A DNA stretch of 64,000 nt from an uncultured Brachyspira sp. GTDB taxonomy: Bacteria > Spirochaetota > Brachyspiria > Brachyspirales > Brachyspiraceae. Of this stretch, positions 1 through 8,128 are shown in pieces. Each line of letters begins with the position of its first letter. Within the stretch, counting starts at the first letter, position 1. Both the position numbers and the translations under genes were made by a program. The notes under the pieces are model-generated. The model was given only the letters and a program-made list of their open reading frames with translations. It had not been told where the DNA came from and did no database searches. The DNA is taken from contig NZ_CALXKQ010000001.1 in the NCBI RefSeq assembly GCF_944388875.1, positions 186,001-250,000 on the forward strand. The letters run 5' to 3'.

Positions 1-617
1 TAAGTAATACAGCTCATAGTACAGAACATGCCAAAAATATGAGCTTGGATGTATCTAATTCAACATTAACAGGTGTAGAAGCTGTAAATATAATTTCAAA
101 AAATATGTCTGAAATTTCTGAATCCAGTAAAAAAATATCAGAGATAACAAAACTTATACAATCTATAGCATTTCAAACAAATATATTGGCACTTAATGCC
201 TCTGTAGAAGCAGCACGTGCTGGAGATCAAGGTAAAGGTTTTGCTGTTGTTGCGAGTGAAGTTCGTTCTTTAGCCCAAACAGTTAATGATGCCGCTAATA
301 ATATAACGGATATTGTTAATGGTACTATTGAAAAAATAGAACATGGTAATGAATCTGTTAAACATTCCACAGAAATTTTACAAAAAATTTCATCTTCAGC
401 TCAGGAAGTAGTAAATGTATTAACAGAAATAAGTGTTACAGCTGTTAATGAACAAAACAGCATAATACAAATAAATGAAGCTATAATATCGTTAAACAGT
501 ATAACCCAGGAAAACTCTTCTATAGCTCAAAATAGTGCTGATTCAAGCAATGAGGTAAAAGAAATGACTGAAAATATAGTTAATGATATTAATTACTTTA
601 AATTTGATAATAAATGA
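1..617 (+). CDS. Methyl-accepting chemotaxis protein, C-terminal part (5' end outside window)
   Basis: The frame is open from base 3, so the gene starts before the window and only the cytoplasmic signalling region is visible. It contains the highly conserved hairpin tip of bacterial chemoreceptors ([20 protein letters not shown], then [14 protein letters not shown]), which binds CheA and CheW and controls kinase activity. The flanking heptad helices run to the C-terminus, which ends KFDNK without a recognisable CheR-tethering pentapeptide. The sensor, membrane segments and HAMP domain cannot be seen. The family call is firm; the ligand is unknown. The gene is followed by a separate promoter for rpmE. 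Confidence 0.95.
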   Translation, partial: SNTAHSTEHAKNMSLDVSNSTLTGVEAVNIISKNMSEISESSKKISEITKLIQSIAFQTNILALNASVEAARAGDQGKGFAVVASEVRSLAQTVNDAANNITDIVNGTIEKIEHGNESVKHSTEILQKISSSAQEVVNVLTEISVTAVNEQNSIIQINEAIISLNSITQENSSIAQNSADSSNEVKEMTENIVNDINYFKFDNK

Positions 618-640
618 AAAAATTTATTATTGCATACCTA

Positions 641-669
641 TTGCAAAAATAGTAAATTTGTAATATAAT
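641..669 (+). promoter_or_regulatory. Sigma-70-type promoter for rpmE
   Basis: TTGCAA (641-646) and TATAAT (664-669) are separated by exactly 17 bases. They lie 53 bases upstream of the rpmE start, which has its own GGAGAAG ribosome binding site. This is read directly from sequence; activity is inferred. Confidence 0.6.
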
Positions 670-722
670 ATATTTTCATGTATTATATATTGTATAATTT
701 TATTTTAATGGAGAAGTAAAAA

Positions 723-926
723 ATGAAAAAAAATATACATCCTCAATATTTTGAAACAGATGTAAACTGTGCCTGCGGTGCTAATTTTAAAATTCATTCA
801 GTACAAAAAAGTCTGCACGTTGATATCTGCCACAATTGTCATCCATTCTTTACTGGAAAACAAAAAATACTTGATACTGCTGGAAGAGTTGATAAATTTA
901 AAAAACGTTACGGCTTGAAAAAGTAA
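723..926 (+). CDS. rpmE: 50S ribosomal protein L31
   Basis: This 67-residue protein matches L31, a small protein of the large ribosomal subunit that contacts the 30S subunit. It starts with the family-typical MKKNIHP, carries CACG near residue 17 and CHNC near residue 36 (the zinc-binding C+ form with two cysteine pairs), and continues with HPFFTGKQK and [10 protein letters not shown]. Its length is normal for the family. A GGAGAAG ribosome binding site precedes the ATG, with a dedicated promoter upstream and a hairpin just after the stop, so it looks monocistronic. The C+ form implies no need for zinc-free replacement at this locus. Confidence 0.96.
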   Translation: MKKNIHPQYFETDVNCACGANFKIHSVQKSLHVDICHNCHPFFTGKQKILDTAGRVDKFKKRYGLKK

Positions 927-929
927 TTT

Positions 930-971
930 TTAAGTCTATAAGGTTATATAGAAATAGCTTTATAGACTTAA
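930..971 (+). terminator. Hairpin after rpmE
   Basis: A 13-14 bp near-perfect inverted repeat (left arm TTAAGTCTATAAG at 930-942, right arm CTTTATAGACTTAA at 958-971) lies four bases past the rpmE stop. No long T-run follows, so termination is probable but not certain. Confidence 0.5.
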
Positions 972-1072
972 ATATTCCACATTCTATAAAATCTTTTAAC
1001 ATATCTATATATTTATAATTAGTAAAAAATAATTTCAATCTAAATGAATATTTTATCTCAATAGGAGTATTT

Positions 1073-1774
1073 ATGAAATTTATTATAGAAAATAAAGTAT
1101 TTGAAACATTAAATAATCTTTGTGTAGCTGTAATAATAGCTAGAGGAATAAATAATACAAAGAAAATAGATGATATTTCTATGATGCTTAAAGAAAATAT
1201 AGAAAATGTAGAAAAAGAGTTTGAGAATGTAAAGGTAAAAGAAAGCAATTATATAAAATGCTATAGGGATGCCTTTCAAAAACTTAATATCAATCCCAAT
1301 AAATTCATGTGTTCTATAGAGGCACTTCTTACAAGAATATCAAAAAAGAAAGGTATGCCTGAAATAAACTCTGTCGTTGATTTAGTAAATGCTGTTTCCA
1401 TTAAATATAAACTTCCTATGGGGGCACATGATTTAGATTCTATGAATGAAGATTTTTATATTAGATATTCTACTGATAATGATATATTTTTGCCTTTTGG
1501 TGAAACTGATACAGAAAATATGGAAAGTAATGAATTAGTATATGCCTCTTCCAATGATATAAGAACTAGAAGATGGATATGGAGGCAGAGTGAACATGGT
1601 AAAATTATTGAAAGCTCTAAAAATATAATATTTCCTATAGATGCCTTTGTAGGAATTAATGATGATAAGGCAATTAATGCTAGAGAAGAGTTAAGTAATT
1701 TACTTTCAAAATTCTTTAACTGCGAAATTATAACTGGTATGATAGATGCTAAAAATAATTATATAGAATTTTAA
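1073..1774 (+). CDS. B3/4 (tRNA-synthetase-like) domain protein
   Basis: This soluble 233-residue protein resembles the stand-alone B3/B4 domain found inside the beta subunit of phenylalanyl-tRNA synthetase, where it helps position or proofread substrate. Typical features are the mid-protein stretch around residues 75-100 (NPNKFMCSIEALLTRISKKK), the following VVDLVNAVSIKYKLPMGAHD (residues 101-120) and the RRWIWRQSE segment near residue 167. AGGAG precedes the ATG. Stand-alone members are widespread and mostly uncharacterised, with possible roles in clearing mis-paired aminoacyl groups. Function here is inferred from family only. A shared terminator separates it from convergent purC. Confidence 0.75.
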   Translation: MKFIIENKVFETLNNLCVAVIIARGINNTKKIDDISMMLKENIENVEKEFENVKVKESNYIKCYRDAFQKLNINPNKFMCSIEALLTRISKKKGMPEINSVVDLVNAVSIKYKLPMGAHDLDSMNEDFYIRYSTDNDIFLPFGETDTENMESNELVYASSNDIRTRRWIWRQSEHGKIIESSKNIIFPIDAFVGINDDKAINAREELSNLLSKFFNCEIITGMIDAKNNYIEF

Positions 1775-1813
1775 AAGACTTTACCAAATGTATAAAACAT
1801 TAAGCAAAGTCTT
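1775..1813. terminator. Bidirectional terminator between the B3/4 gene and purC
   Basis: The outer stem AAGACTTT (1775-1782) and AAAGTCTT (1806-1813) encloses a second AATGT/ACATT stem. It lies between two convergent genes and is followed by A/T-rich sequence on both sides. Confidence 0.55.
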
Positions 1814-1821
1814 ATAAAAAA

Positions 1822-2538
1822 TTATAGATTATTAAGTCTATTTAATACTTCTATATAAGCCTCTTCAATAGAGCCTAAATCTCTTCTAAATCTGTCTTTA
1901 TCCAATTTTTTACCAGTTTCTTTATCCCAGAATCTGCATGTATCAGGAGTAATCTCATCAGCTAAAAGTATTTCGCCTTTTGAGTTTTTACCAAATTCCA
2001 CTTTAAAATCAACTAAAGTGATGCCTATTTTATCTAAAGCATCTTTTAATAAATTATTAACCTTTGATGTTACTTCATAAATATATTTCAATTCATCATA
2101 AGTAGCAAGTTTTAAAGCAACCGCATGATGATCATTTATTAAAGGATCTCCATATTCATCATTCTTATAGCAGATTTCAAATATAGTATTAGGTGGAACT
2201 GTACCCTCTTCTATACCAAGTCTTTTAGCCATAGAACCTGCAATCAAATTTCTTACTATAACCTCTAAAGGAAATATTTTTACCTTCTGACAAAGCTGCT
2301 CTCTGTCATTCAATTTTTCTATGAAATGTGTTTTAATTCCATTTTTTTCAAGCATTTTAAAAAGCAATGAAGTAATTTCATTATTCATAACGCCTTTATC
2401 TTTAATAGAACCTTTTTTTTCACCATTGAAAGCTGTGGCATCATCCTTGTAATATACTATGATTTTGTCAGGGTCATCAGTAGCATAAACTTTTTTAGCC
2501 TTACCTTCATAAATCATTTCTTTTTTTTCTTTAGACAT
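1822..2538 (-). CDS. purC: Phosphoribosylaminoimidazole-succinocarboxamide synthase (SAICAR synthetase)
   Basis: PurC joins aspartate to CAIR using ATP, the eighth step of de novo purine synthesis, in the cytosol. The protein has the family's opening [18 protein letters not shown], the [12 protein letters not shown] stretch, [11 protein letters not shown] and the C-terminal [14 protein letters not shown]. The 238-residue length is standard for the single-domain bacterial enzyme. I place the start at the ATG at 2538 because AGGAG sits six bases upstream; a TTG six bases earlier is in frame but overlaps that site. It follows purE by about 100 bases on the same strand, so the two probably form one operon making successive intermediates. 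Confidence 0.96.
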   Translation of the reverse strand: MSKEKKEMIYEGKAKKVYATDDPDKIIVYYKDDATAFNGEKKGSIKDKGVMNNEITSLLFKMLEKNGIKTHFIEKLNDREQLCQKVKIFPLEVIVRNLIAGSMAKRLGIEEGTVPPNTIFEICYKNDEYGDPLINDHHAVALKLATYDELKYIYEVTSKVNNLLKDALDKIGITLVDFKVEFGKNSKGEILLADEITPDTCRFWDKETGKKLDKDRFRRDLGSIEEAYIEVLNRLNNL

Positions 2539-2646
2539 ATTCAACTCCTATTATTGCAAAAGCTCACTTATAAATTAATATATTAAAATGTATTATATAT
2601 CCTTTTTAATTATTTTACTATAAAAAAATACAAAATATTTAAATCT

Positions 2647-3135
2647 TTAAATATCAAAATCTATAGGTTTATCATTATCAGCTATAAAATCTTCTTTCAT
2701 TTTTTTTCTGTATTCTATTAATTTATTTTTAATATTATCATATTTTAAAGCAAGCATCTCAACAGCAAGCATACCAGCATTATAAGAATTATTAATTCCA
2801 ACAGTAGCAACTGTTATAGGTTTAGGCATTTGAACTATAGATAAAAGAGCGTCCATTCCGTCAAGATTACTTGCACTAATAGGAACGCCTATCACTGGAA
2901 GTATTGTTTTTGAAGCTATAACACCGGGTAAATGTGCGGCAAGACCTGCTCCTGCAATAATTACTTCAAAATTTTCTTCTTCTATTTCTTTAATAGTTTT
3001 TTCAAGATGTTCTGGAACTCTGTGAGCAGACAGAACAAAGGCTTTGTATTCAACTCCAAATTCTTTTAAGCAGGCAGCAGCACCTTTCATTTTATCAGTA
3101 TCAGATCTGCTTCCAAATATTATAGCAGCTTTCAT
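2647..3135 (-). CDS. purE: N5-carboxyaminoimidazole ribonucleotide mutase, class I type
   Basis: PurE forms CAIR for PurC. The sequence shows GSRSDTDKM near the N-terminus, SAHRVPEH around residues 41-48 and GLAAHLPG around residues 84-91. It continues with SNLDGMDALLSIVQMPK and the NAGMLAVEML helix. The SAHR and AAHLPG signatures are those of class I PurE, which uses N5-CAIR made by PurK; they are not the form I recall for the class II enzyme of Treponema denticola. No purK lies in this window. An AGGAG ribosome binding site precedes the ATG, and a good promoter sits at 3168-3196. One oddity is leucine where most class I enzymes have GAGGAAHLPG. Confidence 0.95.
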   Translation of the reverse strand: MKAAIIFGSRSDTDKMKGAAACLKEFGVEYKAFVLSAHRVPEHLEKTIKEIEEENFEVIIAGAGLAAHLPGVIASKTILPVIGVPISASNLDGMDALLSIVQMPKPITVATVGINNSYNAGMLAVEMLALKYDNIKNKLIEYRKKMKEDFIADNDKPIDFDI

Positions 3136-3167
3136 ATTATTTTCTCCTAATAATAAATTTATGCTAT

Positions 3168-3196
3168 ATTATAAACAAAAATATATTATAGTGCAA
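3168..3196 (-). promoter_or_regulatory. Promoter for purE-purC
   Basis: On the minus strand TTGCAC (3191-3196) and TATAAT (3168-3173) are spaced by 17 bases, about 33 bases upstream of the purE start codon. No PurR-like or purine riboswitch structure was recognised nearby. Confidence 0.55.
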
Positions 3197-3208
3197 ATAT
3201 ATTGACTA

Positions 3209-3937
3209 TTATTGAAAAATATTCATTTTAATAATTATAATCATAATTATTATACTAAATATTGGTGAAAATATAGATATAAATAATAATTTTTTGTTTA
3301 ATTTGGATATGTTATCATCAGTATTTTTATTTATATCATCAATTTTTATATTAATATTATTATTAAGTTCTTCTATTTTAGCGTTTAATAAATTATCTGA
3401 ATTAGAAAGATTATCCCTAAAAATATTTAATTCTTCTTTTAAGGAATTATTAACAGTATCAGTTTTTCTGTTAGCTTCTTCTGCTTTTGTATTAATATTA
3501 TTATTAAGTTCTTCTATTTTAGCGTTTAATAAATTATCTGAATTAGAAAGATTATCCCTAAAAATATTTAATTCTTCTTTTAAGGAATTATTAACAGTAT
3601 CAATTTTTCTGTTAGCTTCTTCTACTTTTGTATTAATATTATTATTAAGTTCTTTTATTTTAGCGTTTAATAAATTATTAAAATCATTTTTTAGATCAAG
3701 TATATTTTTTTCTATATCATTAAATTTTAAATTATTTTTATTGAAATTATCTTTAGTAGATTCTGAATGTTTATTAAAAGTATCCCAAAAATCTCCTGCT
3801 TTATCAATAACAATATCTTTCATTTCTCTTATCTTATCAGAATCATCTCTTACAGAATCTATATACGATAATTTACTTTGAAATTTTTTCATATTATTAA
3901 GTAGGTCTTCGATTTTCTGCAATAGTTTATCTTCCAT
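3209..3937 (-). CDS. Coiled-coil protein with 47-residue tandem repeats and a C-terminal membrane anchor
   Basis: No family is recognised for this 242-residue protein. Residues 1-85 are charged and helical. Residues 88-134 and 135-181 are near-identical 47-residue units beginning LLNAKI and containing NNSLKEELNIFRDN; a partial third unit runs to about residue 205. Residues 217-238 form one hydrophobic segment with a short tail, so it is probably a tail-anchored protein with the coil in the cytoplasm. It is the last gene of the GTPase operon, 28 bases after the preceding gene. The even heptad pattern suggests a tether or spacer that could change length by repeat gain or loss. Confidence 0.6.
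   Translation of the reverse strand: MEDKLLQKIEDLLNNMKKFQSKLSYIDSVRDDSDKIREMKDIVIDKAGDFWDTFNKHSESTKDNFNKNNLKFNDIEKNILDLKNDFNNLLNAKIKELNNNINTKVEEANRKIDTVNNSLKEELNIFRDNLSNSDNLLNAKIEELNNNINTKAEEANRKTDTVNNSLKEELNIFRDNLSNSDNLLNAKIEELNNNINIKIDDINKNTDDNISKLNKKLLFISIFSPIFSIIIMIIIIKMNIFQ
3395..3676 (-). repeat. 141-bp tandem repeat inside the coiled-coil gene
   Basis: Two consecutive 141-base units encode the 47-residue repeats with only a few substitutions; a partial third copy continues to about 3320. The unit length is a multiple of three, so copy-number change would preserve the reading frame. Confidence 0.8.
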
Positions 3938-3965
3938 TTATTATTCCCTATTTTATATTTTAAAT

Positions 3966-4847
3966 TTATTTCAATGTATTAAAAAGATTATTAATAATTT
4001 TATCTCTATTGTCATAATATTTTCTTTTATTTTCTATTTCACTATAATCTAAATTCATATTATTATCTAATTCTTTTTTTATTGAATTTATAGAATCTAA
4101 ATTATCATTTCTAACTCTTTCTATATTTCTATATATAAAATCTATTGTACTCTCTGTTATAAAATCCAAATCTCTATAATACTTATCCAAATATTCATTT
4201 ATAACTTCATCTATATATCTATTCATACTTGAAGAACGTTCACTTGGATTATTCATGCCTAATATTGATATACATTTATAATCAGACAAAGATAATCTGC
4301 TGTCAACATTTAATGAAAAAGAATTACTAAAATTATCTATAAATTTATCAAAATTAAATCTTAAAGAATCTATATCTATATTTATTCCGTATGAACATAT
4401 ATCATCTTTTATAAATTTTTCTATACTATCAAAAGATTCCTCCACATTTGAAGTAAAAAGTTCTTCAATTACTGAAGTTTTATCTCTTAAATCTGCTTTC
4501 ATATTATTAAGCATGATTTGTAAATTACGAAGCTCTGCCATAGTAGCATCATGCGGATCATAGGCAGTCATACTTTCTATATCTTTATTAGACTGGTCAG
4601 AAAGTTTTTTAGCAGCATTTTTTATAAATTTTATTACTTTATCAACTCTTTGAGGATAAGGAAACTTTGGTTCAGGAGGTATAACTTTTAACGCTTTAGA
4701 TGCTATACTGCCTACATATTTTCCCACTGTACCTGCTGCAGTTGATATTGCGGTACCTGCACTAGCCAAAACACTTCCAGCAGTTGCCGCAGCACTTGAA
4801 GCAGCACTCAATATAGCACTGCCTAATCCTATCAATAATCCAAACAT
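3966..4847 (-). CDS. GTPase-operon helical protein with Gly/Ala-rich N-terminus (paralogue 3)
   Basis: This 293-residue protein is one of three related proteins behind the dynamin-like GTPase. Residues 1-55 are rich in Gly, Ala and Ser with hydrophobic stretches, suggestive of a membrane-inserting or hairpin segment. A segment starting YDPHDAT (about residue 96) matches YDSRTAT in the protein at 5521-6270. The shared core has F-rich helices followed by LSDYKCISIL (residues 187-196), and the C-terminus is a helix with SINSIKKELDNNM and a final K-x2-Y-x-x-R-x-K-I-I-x-x-L pattern. AGGAG precedes the start. No known family was recognised; a membrane-associated partner of the GTPase is inferred. 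Confidence 0.6.
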   Translation of the reverse strand: MFGLLIGLGSAILSAASSAAATAGSVLASAGTAISTAAGTVGKYVGSIASKALKVIPPEPKFPYPQRVDKVIKFIKNAAKKLSDQSNKDIESMTAYDPHDATMAELRNLQIMLNNMKADLRDKTSVIEELFTSNVEESFDSIEKFIKDDICSYGINIDIDSLRFNFDKFIDNFSNSFSLNVDSRLSLSDYKCISILGMNNPSERSSSMNRYIDEVINEYLDKYYRDLDFITESTIDFIYRNIERVRNDNLDSINSIKKELDNNMNLDYSEIENKRKYYDNRDKIINNLFNTLK

Positions 4848-4883
4848 TTTGTTTCTCCTAATTTATATAATTTTATAAATATA

Positions 4884-5513
4884 TTAACTAATTATTGTCT
4901 CTAAAAGATTATCTATAGATTTCTTTTTCTTGTTATAAACTCTTCTCTTTTTAGCTATATCTTTTTTTTTAGCTTCCATTTCTGTATCTATTTGCTGATT
5001 TATATTTTTTAATTCTTTTCTATGTTCTCTCATGGTTTTATTTACATCTTTCTTTATTTTTTTTAAGGTGATATCTGTTATTTCATCTATATTTTGACAA
5101 ACTTTTTTTAAAGCTTCATCAGTAAGTTCCTTAATATATGCTTTAATCTTAGTATTTCTATACTTAGCCCTTTTCAATTTTAAAATATTAAAACATTTAG
5201 TATCAGATATATCTATATGTTTTAATACATCATTTGAAAAAGTCATTTGAAAATCATGCATTATTTTATTATATGTTTTTTCTATATCAGAAATATCAAT
5301 TATATCATTATATTTTTTTATTTTTTTTAAAAAAGTTTCTAAATTTTTCTTAATATTTTTTGTAATTTTTATTTCAATTTTATTTAACTGCTTTAAACTA
5401 GTTTTCCTATTTCTTTCAAGAAAATTATTTAATGTCTTAGTAATTTTAAATTGTTGTTTACTACTAACTTTCTTTTTAGAAACTCTTTTTTTATTTCCAA
5501 AAGAATACCACAT
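4884..5513 (-). CDS. GTPase-operon helical basic protein (paralogue 2)
   Basis: This 209-residue, lysine-rich, wholly helical protein shares its second half with both neighbours. The shared parts are F-S-N-D-V-L followed by ISDTKCFNIL (residues 102-111), a conserved helix, and an ending in KKKKSIDNLLETI. It lacks the hydrophobic or Gly/Ala-rich N-terminus of the other two and instead begins with the basic stretch KKRVSKKK, so it is probably cytoplasmic or binds acidic lipid. It starts only seven bases after the previous stop and has no clear ribosome binding site, which suggests translational coupling. Function unknown; partnership with the GTPase is inferred from operon position and paralogy. 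Confidence 0.6.
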   Translation of the reverse strand: MWYSFGNKKRVSKKKVSSKQQFKITKTLNNFLERNRKTSLKQLNKIEIKITKNIKKNLETFLKKIKKYNDIIDISDIEKTYNKIMHDFQMTFSNDVLKHIDISDTKCFNILKLKRAKYRNTKIKAYIKELTDEALKKVCQNIDEITDITLKKIKKDVNKTMREHRKELKNINQQIDTEMEAKKKDIAKKRRVYNKKKKSIDNLLETIIS

Positions 5514-5520
5514 GATTGTA

Positions 5521-6270
5521 TTAAGCCATTAAAGATTTGATGATTTTTTCTCTTCTTTCATATTCTTTTTTCTTCTTTTCTATTTCATCATCTCTTAATT
5601 TCATGTTTTCATTTAATTCTTTTTTAATATTATTTATACTTTCTTTATGATTCGATAAAGATCTATTAATATTTTCTTCTATGGCAGATATAGAATTTTT
5701 TGTTATATCATCTATACCTTTACAGAAATTATCCAAAGCATCGTCTATCAAACCATTTAAATAATTCTCCATTTTTTTTCTTTTTGTACTAGTATCCTCT
5801 ATTTTCAAAATATCTTCACATTTACCATTAGATAAAGATATTTTATCTAATACAGTACTTGCAAAATTATTTCTAAAGTCATATATAGATTCATTAAATT
5901 TTATATCTATATCATTTATATTAATAATCTTAGAATCATTATTAGATTTTAGAATTTTTTTGTCTATTTCTTTTAATATTTTATTAAAAATATCTCTGGC
6001 ATACTTAATAGTTGCTTCTTCCTTATCATGAAGTATTTTTCTATATTTGTCTCTTGTTTCATCAAGAAATTTATTCATCTCCATAGTCTGATTAATAGTT
6101 GCAGTTCTTGAATCATAAACTACATCAGGCATTTCCTCTGTTACTTCATATGAAGTTTCTCTTCCTTTACTTCTAGTACCAGAAAATATACCTACTACTG
6201 TATCTTTTACAGTTTCAACGACATCGCAAAATGTATCCCAAGCATCACTTAAAAAATCAAAAAATCCCAT
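5521..6270 (-). CDS. GTPase-operon helical protein with amphipathic N-terminus (paralogue 1)
   Basis: The gene lies 28 bases after the GTPase gene and has a strong AGGAG site. The 249-residue product begins with an aromatic amphipathic segment (FFDFLSDAWDTFCDVV, residues 3-18), likely to sit in a membrane face. YDSRTAT near residue 52 matches paralogue 3. The shared core motif is LSNGKCEDIL (residues 146-155). The C-terminal helix carries SINNIKKELNENM and ends EYERREKIIKSLM, again shared with the two downstream proteins. The order and relatedness suggest three versions of one helical scaffold that differ in their N-terminal membrane element. No annotated family was recognised. Confidence 0.6.
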   Translation of the reverse strand: MGFFDFLSDAWDTFCDVVETVKDTVVGIFSGTRSKGRETSYEVTEEMPDVVYDSRTATINQTMEMNKFLDETRDKYRKILHDKEEATIKYARDIFNKILKEIDKKILKSNNDSKIININDIDIKFNESIYDFRNNFASTVLDKISLSNGKCEDILKIEDTSTKRKKMENYLNGLIDDALDNFCKGIDDITKNSISAIEENINRSLSNHKESINNIKKELNENMKLRDDEIEKKKKEYERREKIIKSLMA

Positions 6271-6298
6271 ATTATATCTCCTTTATTTTTAATAATTA

Positions 6299-7693
6299 TT
6301 AACTTCTTATAGCTCTCTTTAACTTTTCATTTTGTTCAAGCCATTTACTTTTTATATCTTCAAATGCTTTAGTTAAACCATTCATAGTTTCTTCTATTAA
6401 TTCTATTTCTTTATTTTTAGCAAGTTTAAATGCCTCTTTCTCTTCAACATCCATATCAAGAGTTTTTCTGCTCTCTTCATTAGCTAAATTTAATTCATGA
6501 GCTTTATTATTAATATTTGTGATCATACTATTATATCTTCTCTCTAAATCCCCCATTGCTATTTCTATGCCTTTTGAAAGTATATCTCTAGTCATTAAAG
6601 AATGAACTTTATCTATATTGGTATATTCTTTGATTTTATCAGCATTTTCTAAAATAGAATTTGGATTCATCATACTTACATTTATTCCATAATTTTTGGC
6701 AAGCTTTAAGATAGCAAATAAAGCCTCCTCATTAGTATAATCAGAAGTTTTTTTCATATCCAATATATTAGAATGTATAAAAGAAGATATTCCTATTATA
6801 TTTTTATTAAGTAAATTTTCATCTTTATAATAATCTTTTAAATAACTTTTCCAATTATCATGTAATTTTTTCCAGTCTTCCTGTGTCTTATTAAGCATGT
6901 CGATTTTTGTACCAAGAATTATTATTTTATACAAATCATCACCTGCATTTTCAAAAACTTTTGTGAGAGTTAAATAATCTTCATTAGTAAGCGAATTAGT
7001 AGAGTTTACACATACTATAACAACATTAGCTCTTTTTATGTAATCTCTTGTAATATTAGAACGATATTCTACAACATCATTAAGCCCCGGAGTATCTACT
7101 ATTGTAACATTTTTTGGAACTCTTGTATTATTTAGTTCTACTATGAGTTCTTTTACAAAATAATGCTCTCTGCTTTGCTTAGAAGTATATTTTTTTACTT
7201 TTTCTTTTAATTCATTTATGTCGGAAACATTTATTACTTCATCACTTCGTCCTATATAACTGCTTTCTATTTCATTTGAACGTAAACTATCATATTCCTC
7301 TCTAAAAATTCTATTTTTACTTCTATTTTCTGATTCTTCAACACTTTTCCATAATTTATTCCATTCTTCTCTATTGTAGAATTTTACAACCAATCTATTT
7401 TGATCACTGTATTTGAATTTAGTTAAAGAAGCGGTTTCCGGAGTAACTTCAGTAGAAGCAATATAATCTTCAAAAAGAGCATTAATAAAAGTAGACTTCC
7501 CAGCTTTTATAGTACCTACAATGGCAATTTGAAGACCTGGATCATCAAGGAATTCTTTTTGATCTTTAATATCTCTTTTCTCAGCAGATAAATCTTCGCC
7601 TAATTCTTTTTCTACTTTATTAATAGCTTCTTCTATATCAGCTATTTTTCTTTTTTGTCTTTCAACTTCTTTATTTAAAGTATCTAATGTCAT
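6299..7693 (-). CDS. Dynamin-like GTPase
   Basis: This large-GTPase homologue is 464 residues from the ATG at 7693, chosen because GGAG lies upstream; an in-frame TTG 12 bases earlier overlaps that site. A helical region (about residues 1-50) precedes the G domain. The P-loop GTIKAGKST (residues 61-69) is followed by a TPETAS switch I segment, DTPGLND (200-206) as G3 and TKID (262-265) as G4. The remainder is helical, ending in a long charged coil. No transmembrane segment or paddle is obvious, so membrane contact may come from the downstream partner proteins. Bacterial relatives remodel membranes, and some act in toxin secretion or phage defence; which applies here cannot be told. Confidence 0.85.
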   Translation of the reverse strand: MTLDTLNKEVERQKRKIADIEEAINKVEKELGEDLSAEKRDIKDQKEFLDDPGLQIAIVGTIKAGKSTFINALFEDYIASTEVTPETASLTKFKYSDQNRLVVKFYNREEWNKLWKSVEESENRSKNRIFREEYDSLRSNEIESSYIGRSDEVINVSDINELKEKVKKYTSKQSREHYFVKELIVELNNTRVPKNVTIVDTPGLNDVVEYRSNITRDYIKRANVVIVCVNSTNSLTNEDYLTLTKVFENAGDDLYKIIILGTKIDMLNKTQEDWKKLHDNWKSYLKDYYKDENLLNKNIIGISSFIHSNILDMKKTSDYTNEEALFAILKLAKNYGINVSMMNPNSILENADKIKEYTNIDKVHSLMTRDILSKGIEIAMGDLERRYNSMITNINNKAHELNLANEESRKTLDMDVEEKEAFKLAKNKEIELIEETMNGLTKAFEDIKSKWLEQNEKLKRAIRS

Positions 7694-7734
7694 AGAATTC
7701 TCCAATATTAAAATTAATTTATTATGCTTATTAT

Positions 7735-7763
7735 ATTATAATATTATTATATATAAAAAACAA
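7735..7763 (-). promoter_or_regulatory. Promoter for the dynamin-like GTPase operon
   Basis: On the minus strand TTGTTT (7758-7763) and TATAAT (7735-7740) are 17 bases apart, about 42 bases before the GTPase start. The region is extremely A/T-rich, so chance matches are possible. Confidence 0.4.
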
Positions 7764-7840
7764 GGTTGTTTTGCATATTATTAATACATTCTATTTTAAT
7801 TAAAAATTAGTGTGTAATTATTTAATTTACATTTTAAATA

Positions 7841-8014
7841 TTATTTTTTTATAATATTGTCAATAGATTTAGTATCCCTGCTTCCGCATTTAGGACATTT
7901 TGGTTTAGACAAAATAGAAAATATCATATTTCCCAAAATAGGCTTTTTACTTTTACTAAAAATTTTTCCGCAAGAATTACACATATACATAAAAGGCGGA
8001 TTAAAAGGCAGCAT
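7841..8014 (-). CDS. Small zinc-ribbon protein, 57 residues
   Basis: This short gene is easy to miss. Reading the minus strand from the ATG at 8014 gives a 57-residue protein starting MLPFNPPFMYMC. It carries two cysteine pairs, CNSC at residues 12-15 and CPKC at residues 40-43, the geometry of a zinc ribbon or rubredoxin-like knuckle. An AGGAG site lies six bases before the start. The opposite-strand reading frame over the same bases is its shadow. It resembles the small regulatory-protein zinc ribbons found widely in bacteria; no specific function can be assigned. It sits just upstream of the GTPase operon with about 145 bases between. Confidence 0.7.
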   Translation of the reverse strand: MLPFNPPFMYMCNSCGKIFSKSKKPILGNMIFSILSKPKCPKCGSRDTKSIDNIIKK

Positions 8015-8128
8015 AATAAACTCCTGTACTATTTTTTATATACTAATATAATAACGTATATATGCGACAATTTTTGTCATAGTAATAAAAAAATATAGTA
8101 ATAAAAAAATTTAGTTTATAAAATTATA

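Noticed and set aside
898-1248. Minus-strand frame of 116 codons
   Set aside because: It overlaps the real B3/4 gene and the rpmE hairpin and has no ribosome site.
2647-3135. Class II (Treponema-like) PurE
   Set aside because: The SAHR and AAHLPG signatures are those of class I, so no support for a class II enzyme.
3294-3881. Open plus-strand reading frame of 195 codons over the coiled-coil gene
   Set aside because: Antisense shadow of a repetitive minus-strand gene with a good ribosome site; its repeat pattern only mirrors the tandem DNA repeat.
7857-8051. Plus-strand 64-codon frame
   Set aside because: Shadow of the minus-strand zinc-ribbon gene, which has the better ribosome site and paired cysteines.
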